DNA of 10,762 bases from NCBI GenBank assembly GCA_024244665.1, contig JAAEOI010000090.1, positions 1-10,762 of the forward strand, in the 5' to 3' direction. This document shows, piece after piece, positions 1 through 8,590 of this stretch. Numbering within the stretch: the first letter of the stretch is position 1; each line of letters begins with the position of its first letter. Both the position numbers and the translations under genes were made by a program. The notes beneath the pieces were generated by a model. It worked only from the letters and a program-made list of their open reading frames with translations. It made no database searches and was not told where the DNA came from. The DNA is from Bacteroidota bacterium (lineage in GTDB: Bacteria; Bacteroidota; Bacteroidia; Bacteroidales; GCA-2748055).

Positions 1-3000
1 GAATCTTTCACCTGGAAATTCCGAAGAGATCAGGCTAAGGTCAAGCTTGTCCACGCTCATGTAGAAGGGGATTCCCACCTCTGTGATAATTGTATCCTGA
101 CCGCTAATCTCAATTTCAAAATCGCGTGAGGTCAGGCAGTCAAAACCCAGCATAAAGTCATCAATGGTGATCTCTTCACTCCCGGTAAAACTTGTTTCAG
201 GGAAGAACCAGACATCAATATCCTGAAGGTGTTTCCATTCGATGGCGGGATTTTCCCTGTCCCACATCTCAAACACTTCAGCAATGTTTACAATAAGCGA
301 TCCTTTGGAATCTGTGATTGGAATGTCAAACAGCACGGCTGTCCCTTCGGTTCCTTCAGAGGTCACATTCAGGGCCACAGGAATGGAGGTGGTCCCGGCA
401 GGCACAGCATAGGCGAACTCCAAAAGGGGATGGGGGCGCAGGATCATATTGATTCCCTTCAGCTTGAACTTATTTGAAAATGCTGTCCTGCCAGCGGCCG
501 GCCAGATTTTCAAACTATCGCCCACCACCCAGGTGCTGTCCTGGGTCATATATTGTGGTTCCCATATATTTTCATCCCAGGGATCATGGTTGGCATCATC
601 GTCACTCTTGTTGAAATTTTCCAGGTAGGTAAGGGGCAGTTCATTGCCGGTTTTACGGGTGCCGTTGGGCACGAAATGCCAGGTGTCGCCGGTGATAACC
701 GTACTGTCGGTCACTTCGTCCACCCTCCAGAAATAAATTTTCGTGGGATCCAGTTCGCCCGGATTATAGATATTGGTGTTCTGTTCACTCACCAGCGACA
801 TCCCGTCCATTGAGTTTCCCATATAGATCCGGTGTTTTTTGGCTCCCAGCGCCTCCAGCCACATCAGGTCGCAGTCTGCCAGTGCGGTGGCGGTTCCGTT
901 TGGAGGAACCGGCATGGTCGCTTTGTCTGCCCTCCGGCCAGGAAGCCAGTAGATGCTGTCCCCCCACTCATATGCCCCTATATCAATTGAATCACCCATC
1001 CATGTGGTCACAAAGGGTTGAAGATTGTATCCCTGATCCACAAGAGGTGAACCCTCCCGGGGTCTGAAATCCCGGTTATTCGGGTCCCTTAGCACCGTGG
1101 CAATATCGAGCCCGGTGACATAACCGTTCCAATTGTGTCCGCTGTTTCCCGGCAGGGGAAACTCCTCTAAAGTTCTGACCCGGTGTCCCGACATCCGTTC
1201 GGCGGCATTGTTATAGATCCAGCTATCCTCGTTTCCGCCAAAACGTTCATCGGCCAGCACAGTGATATCGCAACGCTTCGCACAATCGAAGAAGGTGTTG
1301 TTCACCACGTTCTGGGAATCGCCCTTGACCTGCAGCCCCTGCCACAGGTTCCAGCCCACGTTGGCAAACATGGTGCCCAGTTTACCGGCAGGCTCCCCGT
1401 CAAAGCGAATCCCTTTGTTTTCCGTATCGTGAAACCAGTTATACCGAAGGGTATCATAGTTCTGGGAGCCAGATTGGACCTGGATGCAGCTGGCATCCGA
1501 TCGGTGGGTGGCCAGGTTGTGCATGTAGTTGAACTCGGCCACAAAGTGACCGTAGGGACTCTTAAAGAATTTGATGCCATTCCCCCTTTCCGAGACGTAA
1601 AAGGTATTGTGTGCAGCGTATCCTCCCCTGCATTTGAAGAATTTGACCATATGGTCGAAGCGGCCGTTGTGGAACAGGGAGTTTACCACCTTGGGACTGT
1701 GGGTGTTGGAGGCGTCGAAGGCCAGTGCGCTTCCATCGAAATTGCTGAACTCACAGTTATATATCCGCACCGAGGAGTTGGTCATGATGTGCGGGGTATA
1801 GAAGAGGGTCCGCGTTTTCAGCATGGCAGGGAAGTAGCTGGGATAATTAAACACACAGCTGTTTACCTGGATGTTCACCGAGTTCTCCACCCTGAAATGG
1901 GTTCCGAAGAAGTGCAGGTTCTCCAGGACCACATGGCTTAAGTTGTTGATCTGCAGGGCCAGGTTCTGGGTTTTCATCCTTAGCTCTTTTTCGCCCGGAT
2001 CCCGGCCATCGGAGGTGTATAGATAGAGTTCGTTGGTCGATGCGTCAAAATACCACTCATCTGCATCGTCGAGGCAGGCCATATGGGCCAGGATATAGTA
2101 GTGCTGTTTACCCAGGGTCAGCAATTCCCCCCGGTTCTTCCCTTCGGTGGCCGAAGAGACAAAAATGTTGTCTCCCGCCTGGTGAGAAGTAATCTCCTCC
2201 AGAACCGTTTCATAGCCCATCTTCAGGGCCACCATAGCTCCGGTGAAGTTGATGCCTGTCCCGCCCAGACTCTGAATTCCCGTGCCCTCACTCCTCCAGG
2301 TCGCTATATCTGAGTCTTCACTCACCTGGGAAAAATCATCCTCCAGGGAGACAAAGGTGGTTCCCATGTCCCAATTGCTTCCCGGCTCCGGTTCACGAGC
2401 TGTATATTCAAAGTTAAAATCATCAGCAAATGTACCCCTGTTATTTGGCCAGCGGGCCACCTTCATCATCTTTCCGTCAAGCCAGACCTGGTGCGCCCCG
2501 TAGTTGATTACCTCGGGATGGGAGATCTTCATTTTCCAGATGTTTCCTTCATGCTGTTCCCAGGTGCCATCTATTACCACAGTTCCATCCAGAATGGCCT
2601 CCTCTCCAGGGTAACTTGTGATGGTCAGGGGTGCCGATTCCCAACCAGAAACTGTGACCATATTCTCCTCGTGATAACGACCCTCCCTTAATATGATTCG
2701 TCCTCCTTCCTCCACAGCGGAGAGTGCTCTCCCGATGGTTTTCAGGGGATTCATCTCCGATCCGTCACTCCCGTCACTCCCGCTGACCGATGAGACATAG
2801 ATTTCGGAACCGTAGGAGGGAAGGGTGGTGTCGGCTTTCTCTATCAAATGGATATTGTCCAGCCAGAAAGTATCCGCGGTGCCGAAATTGAATTTGCATC
2901 CAAAAGTTCCGGTAAGGGGAGAGGTGATACTGTAGCTGTATCTCTGCCAGTCCAGGGAGAGGTTAAAGGACTCTGTATGTCCATCCACCGGTTCATTGGA

Positions 3001-3348
3001 TCCACTGGTCATGGCTGCCGAGAGTTCAGATCCATCGCCTGCCGATTTGGCATAAAAAACCATCTCGTAATCATTTCCCTTAACCACATTAAAATAGGTG
3101 GTCCCTGAGGTCCTCAGCAAACCAAAACCTTCATAAATAATCTGAAGGGCATACTGGCCATCGTATACGTCTGAGGCGGCAGTGTCGGCTGACACGATCC
3201 TGGTGTCCAGGCCATTACGGGAGGACCATTTGCTTTTATCGCCCAGCTCAAATCCACCATTGGGGAATTCCAGGGTCCGGTCCGATGCAAACAGGGCTGC
3301 CGTTGAGAAAATCAGCAGGGTAACAATTGTGATAAGTTCTCTCTTCAT
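1..3348 (-). CDS. Secreted multidomain right-handed beta-helix protein, candidate polysaccharide lyase/glycosidase (partial, C-terminus off window)
   Basis: Translating the minus strand from ATG at 3346-3348 gives 1116 codons with no stop, running off the left edge. Residues 1-21 form a signal peptide (KREL start, hydrophobic core, cleavage near LFA). Residues about 23-175 look like a carbohydrate-binding beta-sandwich (NGGFELG near the start, FWLDNIHLIE at the end). About 177-796 is a parallel beta-helix: it opens with IYVSSVSGSDG and NPLKTI, has LDG and ARWPN (298-302), many Asn/Phe-rich coils, and closes with the typical SPLVDQG...DIGAYEW ending. About 805-895 is a fibronectin-like module (PVPPNG...YFWRVDEV...GDTWHF). 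About 897-1070 is another beta-sandwich ending IDDFMLGF, and an Ig-like module seems to begin near 1077. Beta-helix proteins of this type include PL6-like lyases and GH141-like hydrolases; I cannot place this one in a family or point to catalytic residues. It starts 4 bases after the sulfatase stop, so it is the downstream gene of the operon. A T9SS tail may lie in the missing end. Confidence 0.92.
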   Translation of the reverse strand, partial: MKRELITIVTLLIFSTAALFASDRTLEFPNGGFELGDKSKWSSRNGLDTRIVSADTAASDVYDGQYALQIIYEGFGLLRTSGTTYFNVVKGNDYEMVFYAKSAGDGSELSAAMTSGSNEPVDGHTESFNLSLDWQRYSYSITSPLTGTFGCKFNFGTADTFWLDNIHLIEKADTTLPSYGSEIYVSSVSGSDGSDGSEMNPLKTIGRALSAVEEGGRIILREGRYHEENMVTVSGWESAPLTITSYPGEEAILDGTVVIDGTWEQHEGNIWKMKISHPEVINYGAHQVWLDGKMMKVARWPNNRGTFADDFNFEYTAREPEPGSNWDMGTTFVSLEDDFSQVSEDSDIATWRSEGTGIQSLGGTGINFTGAMVALKMGYETVLEEITSHQAGDNIFVSSATEGKNRGELLTLGKQHYYILAHMACLDDADEWYFDASTNELYLYTSDGRDPGEKELRMKTQNLALQINNLSHVVLENLHFFGTHFRVENSVNIQVNSCVFNYPSYFPAMLKTRTLFYTPHIMTNSSVRIYNCEFSNFDGSALAFDASNTHSPKVVNSLFHNGRFDHMVKFFKCRGGYAAHNTFYVSERGNGIKFFKSPYGHFVAEFNYMHNLATHRSDASCIQVQSGSQNYDTLRYNWFHDTENKGIRFDGEPAGKLGTMFANVGWNLWQGLQVKGDSQNVVNNTFFDCAKRCDITVLADERFGGNEDSWIYNNAAERMSGHRVRTLEEFPLPGNSGHNWNGYVTGLDIATVLRDPNNRDFRPREGSPLVDQGYNLQPFVTTWMGDSIDIGAYEWGDSIYWLPGRRADKATMPVPPNGTATALADCDLMWLEALGAKKHRIYMGNSMDGMSLVSEQNTNIYNPGELDPTKIYFWRVDEVTDSTVITGDTWHFVPNGTRKTGNELPLTYLENFNKSDDDANHDPWDENIWEPQYMTQDSTWVVGDSLKIWPAAGRTAFSNKFKLKGINMILRPHPLLEFAYAVPAGTTSIPVALNVTSEGTEGTAVLFDIPITDSKGSLIVNIAEVFEMWDRENPAIEWKHLQDIDVWFFPETSFTGSEEITIDDFMLGFDCLTSRDFEIEISGQDTIITEVGIPFYMSVDKLDLSLISSEFPGERF

Positions 3349-3352
3349 TGGT

Positions 3353-5593
3353 TCAGTTTCTTATTTGAATTAGTGCCCTGAATAAGCCATCCACCGCAAG
3401 GATATAGGAGCCATCCGGCCAATCAGCCACATCCACCACCTCCAATGGTGAGTGAGTAGTTGCGGCTCGTACGACCATTCCCTTGATATTAAAGATTTTC
3501 AGGGCTGAACCGATCCGGGCCCCTTCAATAAACAGGGTGCCTGAGGCCGGATTGGGATAGATCTTTAATTGCTCCCCGTACTTACCCATCCCGGTTTGGA
3601 TCTCAGACAGGAGATACTCCATGGAGAGGTTCTCTCCCTGGATGGATATGGTATCACTCATGGTTTCATATCCTTCTGCATCAATGGAAATGGTGTATTG
3701 GCCCGATGGTATGCCGGTGGTCTCTATCTTACCTGCTCCGTCTGTGGTATAGGACTGCTCATTCACCCGGACCGTTGCTCCGGGATGGGGGCCAAGGGAA
3801 TTGCTTACCATAACCTCCAGCAGATAGAGCATGGGTGATAGCTGCAGGCTGAAAAGGGTATCGTTTGCCTGCTTATAGTTGGGCCGTGGCTCGATGGTGA
3901 TGGTGCCCGAGTACGGTTCGTAGCCGGTGGCTTCCGCCTGCAGGGTATAGGTGCCTGGCACTACATTATAGATGTTCGCATAGCCATTCTCCGAGATGGC
4001 GTGATCACTGGAATTGTTAAACCGGACATTTCCATGATCAAGTATGGCACCCTCCTGACCGGCCAGCTGAACCACCACTCTTCTATCAATATTCTTCTGG
4101 TCCTTTCCCGGGTAAAGTCCCTCTGAGAAACCGATTGCTCTCATCTCTGCTTCAAGCTTTTCATGCATTTCGCTTGCCACACAGACACAAGAAAGGTCTT
4201 CATAAATACTGTTCATCTCATAGGGGTCATTGACCAGATCATAGAGGTCATATCCCAGAATATCGCCGTTTTTCTTTCCCAGGTATACCAACATTTTATG
4301 CGTTTTGGTCCGAATGCCAATGTGCTTGGGACAGCTGCTGGAATAGAAATGATAGAATGAGGCCTCCCTGAGCGTATCGGGAGTCTGGCCATATACCAGG
4401 TCCCTGAAGCTTATACCCTGCATTTCAGAGGGAATACTTGCTCCCGCCATCTCAAGGAAAGTAGGGGCAAAGTCAACGATATTTACTAGTTCATCAATGA
4501 CTGTATCCCGAGCAATTTTCCCGGGGTAGCTTAGAATAAGGGGCATGCGCAGGGCTTCTTCAAGCCCGAGTCGCTTGTCATAAAAATTATGTTCGCCAAG
4601 GAACATTCCCTGGTCCGATGTGTAAATAATAATGGTATTCTCAAGTATCCCTTCATCTCTTAGTTTGCTAACCATCCGCCCTACATTATCGTCCACGCTT
4701 TTTACACAGCTTAGATAGTCGTGCATGTATTTTTGATAACAGGCTTTCAATATCTCCACATCGCTCATGCCAATGGTATCAATTGAACCGGTCACCCATG
4801 ACGGATCTGCGAAATCCTTTGAGAGGATGTCTTTATTTGTGTTATCGGGATTCAGGTAGTCATGAATTTTATGCTGTTTTTTCAGAACCCCGTTTACATC
4901 ACGATTGGCGTAATCATCCATCAGATTTATCGGTTCCGGAATTTCAATACCTTCCAGGAAGTCCGGATAGGTGATGGTATCATAATGCCAGGGAGCATGG
5001 GTGGCTTTCTGATGTACCATCAGGAAGAAAGGTTGGGCCTTGTCACGGGAATCCAGCCACTCCATGGCCACATCGGTATAGGCATCAGTGGTGTAACCGT
5101 TTCTGCTGAGTTTTCCCTCTTTGGTAGTCATGGTGGGATTCCAGTAACTGCCCTGTCCATGTGTGATGGCATAGTAGTCATAACCCTGAAGGTTATCTCC
5201 TTCTACGTGCCACTTCCCCACAGCAGCGGTACTGTAGCCCGCCTTTTTCAGCTCCTTGGCCAGGGTGGGCAGGTATTCTCCATTCAGATGCTCCCGCAGG
5301 GTATAGACACCATTGTGGTGACTGTACATCCCGGTGATGATCGAAGCCCGGCTTGGAGAACAGAGGGAATTGGTGCAAACCGAGTTGGTGAACATGGCCC
5401 CCTGGGCTGCCAGCTGGTCAATGTGGGGGGTGATATTCAGACTTTTCAACGATTCATTATAAGCCCCGATAGACCTGAATGAATGGTCATCCGACATGAT
5501 GAAGAGGATGTTGGGCGACTCCTGGGCGACCAGGGGGGAGAGGAGGCCAAAGAGAAGAGCCAGTCCGACTATATAGGGTGCAATGAATCTCAT
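3353..5593 (-). CDS. S1-family sulfatase with two regulatory-like domains and a T9SS sorting domain
   Basis: A 746-residue exported sulfatase that should hydrolyse sulfate esters on a glycan. Signal peptide 1-23 (cleavage after LVA). Sulfatase domain about 26-490: metal ligands in SDDH (Asp35, Asp36), formylglycine site C-S-P-S-R with Cys78, GKWH (Lys127, His129), Lys196/His199 in QKATHAP, and TSDQG (Asp327, Gln328). The catalytic set looks complete. Residues about 505-580 and 590-660 are two carboxypeptidase-regulatory-like/Cna-B-type beta-sandwiches (GTYTLQAEATGYEPY; GQYTISIDAEGYETM). Residues about 675-746 match the type A T9SS sorting domain (LKIYPNPASGTLFIEG...NIKG...DGSYIL), so the protein is probably secreted or anchored at the cell surface. 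I chose ATG at 5591-5593 because it begins a normal signal peptide; an in-frame TTG at 5603-5605 directly follows the upstream stop and is less likely. The gap to the upstream gene is 12 bases. The sulfatase part is a close paralogue of the second half of the upstream protein. S1 subfamily and exact substrate are not determined. Confidence 0.95.
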   Translation of the reverse strand: MRFIAPYIVGLALLFGLLSPLVAQESPNILFIMSDDHSFRSIGAYNESLKSLNITPHIDQLAAQGAMFTNSVCTNSLCSPSRASIITGMYSHHNGVYTLREHLNGEYLPTLAKELKKAGYSTAAVGKWHVEGDNLQGYDYYAITHGQGSYWNPTMTTKEGKLSRNGYTTDAYTDVAMEWLDSRDKAQPFFLMVHQKATHAPWHYDTITYPDFLEGIEIPEPINLMDDYANRDVNGVLKKQHKIHDYLNPDNTNKDILSKDFADPSWVTGSIDTIGMSDVEILKACYQKYMHDYLSCVKSVDDNVGRMVSKLRDEGILENTIIIYTSDQGMFLGEHNFYDKRLGLEEALRMPLILSYPGKIARDTVIDELVNIVDFAPTFLEMAGASIPSEMQGISFRDLVYGQTPDTLREASFYHFYSSSCPKHIGIRTKTHKMLVYLGKKNGDILGYDLYDLVNDPYEMNSIYEDLSCVCVASEMHEKLEAEMRAIGFSEGLYPGKDQKNIDRRVVVQLAGQEGAILDHGNVRFNNSSDHAISENGYANIYNVVPGTYTLQAEATGYEPYSGTITIEPRPNYKQANDTLFSLQLSPMLYLLEVMVSNSLGPHPGATVRVNEQSYTTDGAGKIETTGIPSGQYTISIDAEGYETMSDTISIQGENLSMEYLLSEIQTGMGKYGEQLKIYPNPASGTLFIEGARIGSALKIFNIKGMVVRAATTHSPLEVVDVADWPDGSYILAVDGLFRALIQIRN

Positions 5594-5605
5594 AGCTTGA
5601 TACAA

Positions 5606-8584
5606 TTACTGTTTTTGAAGTTTGCCCGGCAACTGTCCGGGTGCAATATCCACGTTTAACAACTCACTGGCGAGCCGTTTTTCCATCTTCTCCTGCAGGA
5701 TGCTGTGTACCGGGTTGCCATACAGGCTGACCAGTTCACGAGGATCTTCAGAAAGATTAAAAAGATCGGCCCCCATCACCTCACCCTCCTTATCCACGTA
5801 TTTCAGCAACTTGTACTCCTTTGTCCGTATTCCATAGTGCTTTGGGGAACCGTTGGAATAGAAGGCGTAAAATGAGGCCAGGCGAGGATTTTCCGGCTCT
5901 TTTCCCCTCAGCACTTCCCTGAAGCTGAAGCCCTGCATCTCTTCCGGTATTTTAATGTTTGCAAAATCGAGCAGGGTGGAGGGGTAGTCCACGTTATTGA
6001 CCAGCTGATCCACCACCATTCCACTCTCTATCTCCCCGGGATAGCGGATCAGGAAGGGCATCTTCATGGCCTCTTCCAGCCCCAGCCGCTTGTCAAAAAA
6101 GTTGTGCTCACCCACATACATTCCCTGGTCCGAGGTGTAGATAATAACCGTATTGTCCAGTTCTCCGGTCTGCTCCAGGTATGCGATAATCCGGCCCACT
6201 CCCTCGTCGATCCCCTTCACACATCGCATGTAGTCTTTGACATATTTCTGGTAGGTGGCCCTGGCCTGCTCCTGATCCGACTTCCCCTCAAGCTGCAGCT
6301 GCCCCGTGGGCCATGCACCCTCCTTCCCCTTCTTGTTGGTCTCGAACCAGTAGGAGAGGGACATCTTGCTTTTCTGTGCATGAATCCTCGCCTGGTTGTT
6401 TTCCACGCCTCCCGGAGCACGGTTTTCATAGCTGTCGAATAGGGTGGGTGGTTCGGGAATGGAATCCGCAGCAAAAAGTTCCTTGTGGCGTTCTGCATAT
6501 TGCCAGGGGCTGTGGGCTGCCTTGTAATGGGTAAAGAGCATGAAGGGGCCCCCTTTTTCTCTCTCCCGAAGCCATTCGATACTTAAATCTGTAATGATGT
6601 CGGTGGAATGGCCCTCCCGCCTTATCTTTCCCTCCCTGGTGTCGAAGGATGGATTGATATAGGCACCCTGACTGCGTGTGACCGCGTAATGGTCAAATCC
6701 ATGGAGGTTGTCGCCATGGATATGCCATTTGCCCACCACGGCGGTCTTGTATCCATGACTGCTGAAAAGTTTTGGCAGGGTGGGGATCCCGGTCGAATTT
6801 AATTCTTCACGCAGGGTGTAGACACCAGACTTATGGCTGTATAAGCCGGTTAATATGGAGGCGCGGCTCGGGGTGCAGAGCGAATTTGTGCAGACTACAT
6901 TGGTGAGCAGCGCTCCCTCTTTGGCCAGCCTGTCGATGTTCGGGGTTTGTACCACATCTTTCAGATGACTTTCATAGGCGCCCACTGCATTGGAAGCGTG
7001 GTCATCGGCCATAATGAAGAGGATGTTTGGCTGCTTGTGTTTTTTACCTGCCTTTTTCCTGTCGCTTTCAGTGAGCCCCGGACCCATGAGGAGGAGGGCA
7101 GAATCGCTCACCAGGCTGTAATCGGACCCTCTTCCGGCCAGTTCGGTATACACCCCGTAGTCTGATCCGGGACGATGGTGTCTTTGCCAATGATCCATCC
7201 ACCCATCGTAGAGGTTTTGCATATTTTCAAGATCGCCATGAAAGTCCGGGTTTACCGCTTCATTGGACAACTCCATCCTGTCTCTTCCCATGTGGTAGAG
7301 TTCTTCCTGCTGCTGGTATCCCTCTGCTCCATAGAACCAGTGAATGTATTTCCACTGTTCGGTAACCACAGCCACCGACTGTGCTGCCCTGGCACCCCAG
7401 GCATTGATCAGGAGTAGAGAAGGGTGAATAGAGGTGGCCTCTCCACTGAGCAGGGGCAGCAGGCTGCGGCCCACCATCTTCTCCGGTATATCGGCTCCTG
7501 CCAGCTCAAGGATGGTGGGTGCAATATCGATGTTTCCGGAGAGTGCTGTAACCACGCTGTTCTCCTGGTTACGGGCCCTGGGATCGAAGTAGAGCAGAGG
7601 TGCCAGTGAGCCCTCTTCATAGGGGTGTAGCTTCCCGCTGAAGCCCTTCACGCCGTTAAAATGGCCGTTATCCGATGTAAAGATGATCACCGTGTTCTCA
7701 TGGATCTGTTGTTTCTCAAGCTCGCTGATGATCGAACCTACGGCAGCATCCATTCCATAGACCATCTGGTGGTAGTTTCTCATGGATGTCTGGTAATCCT
7801 TAAGCCAGCTTTTCCCCTTACTGTAGGGTCTGCCTGCTTTCACATGGGGGGGCAGTGTTTCGACCTCGCCATAGTTTTCGGGTTTATGGAATTCCCACGA
7901 GGCATAGGTGCTGTCATAACGGGGGTCAGTATGATAGGGGGTATGCGGGGCTTTAAAACTGATGGAGAGGCAGAAGGGTTTCTTTTTGTCTGCATATTTT
8001 TTTATGAATGCTTTCCCCATCTCTCCAAGGGCATGGGTGGTGTGCTCCGATCTTGAGCCATGAAGTTTAATATACTCCTCGGCCTCACTGTTTCCGGCCA
8101 TGTCATACTTGCCCTGGCCCAGCCAGCCACACCACCAGTCGAAAGAGCGTTTCACGGTCTCCACCGATCCTTTCCCCCCCGGTTCGTCCACCCTGAAGCC
8201 AAATTTCCCCGCGAAGCCCGTGGTATAACCACTCTGTTTCAACAGGAATGGATAGGACTGCTCCCATAATTCGTGGGCCAGATTGTCCCGGTCGAAATTA
8301 CATCCCGTGGAGAATTCATAGAGGCCGGTCATGTACTGTGCCCTGCTTGCCATGCAGATGGCCGTGGTATTATAGAACCTCGTGAACCTGAAGCCTTTGT
8401 CAGCAATCCGGTCGAGATTCGGGGTCTTCATATCGGAACGGCCATAGGCTCCTATCCCGTCGAAGATGAGGTCGTCGGCCAGAATAAAGATGATATTGGG
8501 TTTCCCGGTTTCCCTGGCTGCTGCCGGATTGCTGCAGAGCAGAATTACAGCAAACAGGATGGTCCATATTTTAAAGCGTTTCAT
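5606..8584 (-). CDS. Double-headed sulfatase: two S1-family sulfatase domains in one exported protein
   Basis: A 992-residue protein, about twice the usual sulfatase length, with one signal peptide (1-23, cleavage after PAAA) and two sulfatase domains. Domain 1 (about 28-480) has ADD metal ligands (Asp37, Asp38), the formylglycine site C-M-A-S-R with Cys77, KAPHTP (Lys211, His214) and TSDNGH (Asp305, Asn306). Its third motif position is Ala79 rather than the common Pro, and the usual GKWH is GKFG (Lys127), so that His is missing. Domain 2 (about 518-985) has ADDH (Asp527, Asp528), C-T-P-S-R with Cys570, GKWH (Lys619, His621), KAAHSP (Lys688, His691) and TSDQG (Asp819, Gln820). The linker, about 485-517, is short, basic and polar after a small hydrophobic run. 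Domain 2 is closely similar to the next gene's sulfatase; domain 1 is distant from both. The two heads probably remove different sulfate groups from the same glycan, in the periplasm as there is no T9SS tail. It starts 6 bases after the fucosidase stop. CxAxR-type sulfatases are known and can be matured, so domain 1 is likely active, but this is inferred. Confidence 0.94.
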   Translation of the reverse strand: MKRFKIWTILFAVILLCSNPAAARETGKPNIIFILADDLIFDGIGAYGRSDMKTPNLDRIADKGFRFTRFYNTTAICMASRAQYMTGLYEFSTGCNFDRDNLAHELWEQSYPFLLKQSGYTTGFAGKFGFRVDEPGGKGSVETVKRSFDWWCGWLGQGKYDMAGNSEAEEYIKLHGSRSEHTTHALGEMGKAFIKKYADKKKPFCLSISFKAPHTPYHTDPRYDSTYASWEFHKPENYGEVETLPPHVKAGRPYSKGKSWLKDYQTSMRNYHQMVYGMDAAVGSIISELEKQQIHENTVIIFTSDNGHFNGVKGFSGKLHPYEEGSLAPLLYFDPRARNQENSVVTALSGNIDIAPTILELAGADIPEKMVGRSLLPLLSGEATSIHPSLLLINAWGARAAQSVAVVTEQWKYIHWFYGAEGYQQQEELYHMGRDRMELSNEAVNPDFHGDLENMQNLYDGWMDHWQRHHRPGSDYGVYTELAGRGSDYSLVSDSALLLMGPGLTESDRKKAGKKHKQPNILFIMADDHASNAVGAYESHLKDVVQTPNIDRLAKEGALLTNVVCTNSLCTPSRASILTGLYSHKSGVYTLREELNSTGIPTLPKLFSSHGYKTAVVGKWHIHGDNLHGFDHYAVTRSQGAYINPSFDTREGKIRREGHSTDIITDLSIEWLREREKGGPFMLFTHYKAAHSPWQYAERHKELFAADSIPEPPTLFDSYENRAPGGVENNQARIHAQKSKMSLSYWFETNKKGKEGAWPTGQLQLEGKSDQEQARATYQKYVKDYMRCVKGIDEGVGRIIAYLEQTGELDNTVIIYTSDQGMYVGEHNFFDKRLGLEEAMKMPFLIRYPGEIESGMVVDQLVNNVDYPSTLLDFANIKIPEEMQGFSFREVLRGKEPENPRLASFYAFYSNGSPKHYGIRTKEYKLLKYVDKEGEVMGADLFNLSEDPRELVSLYGNPVHSILQEKMEKRLASELLNVDIAPGQLPGKLQKQ

Positions 8585-8590
8585 GGGGGA

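Noticed and set aside
1183..1941. 252-codon open frame on the plus strand
   Set aside because: It lies wholly antisense to the beta-helix gene, whose frame has clear domain signatures. The plus-strand product has no recognisable motif.
4862..5482. 206-codon open frame on the plus strand
   Set aside because: Antisense to the sulfatase catalytic domain, with no motif of its own; explained by the codon use of the real gene.
5594..5605. Start of the third sulfatase at TTG (5603-5605), directly after the upstream TAA
   Set aside because: The in-frame ATG four codons later begins a standard signal peptide, while the TTG adds residues that do not improve it. The ATG is preferred.
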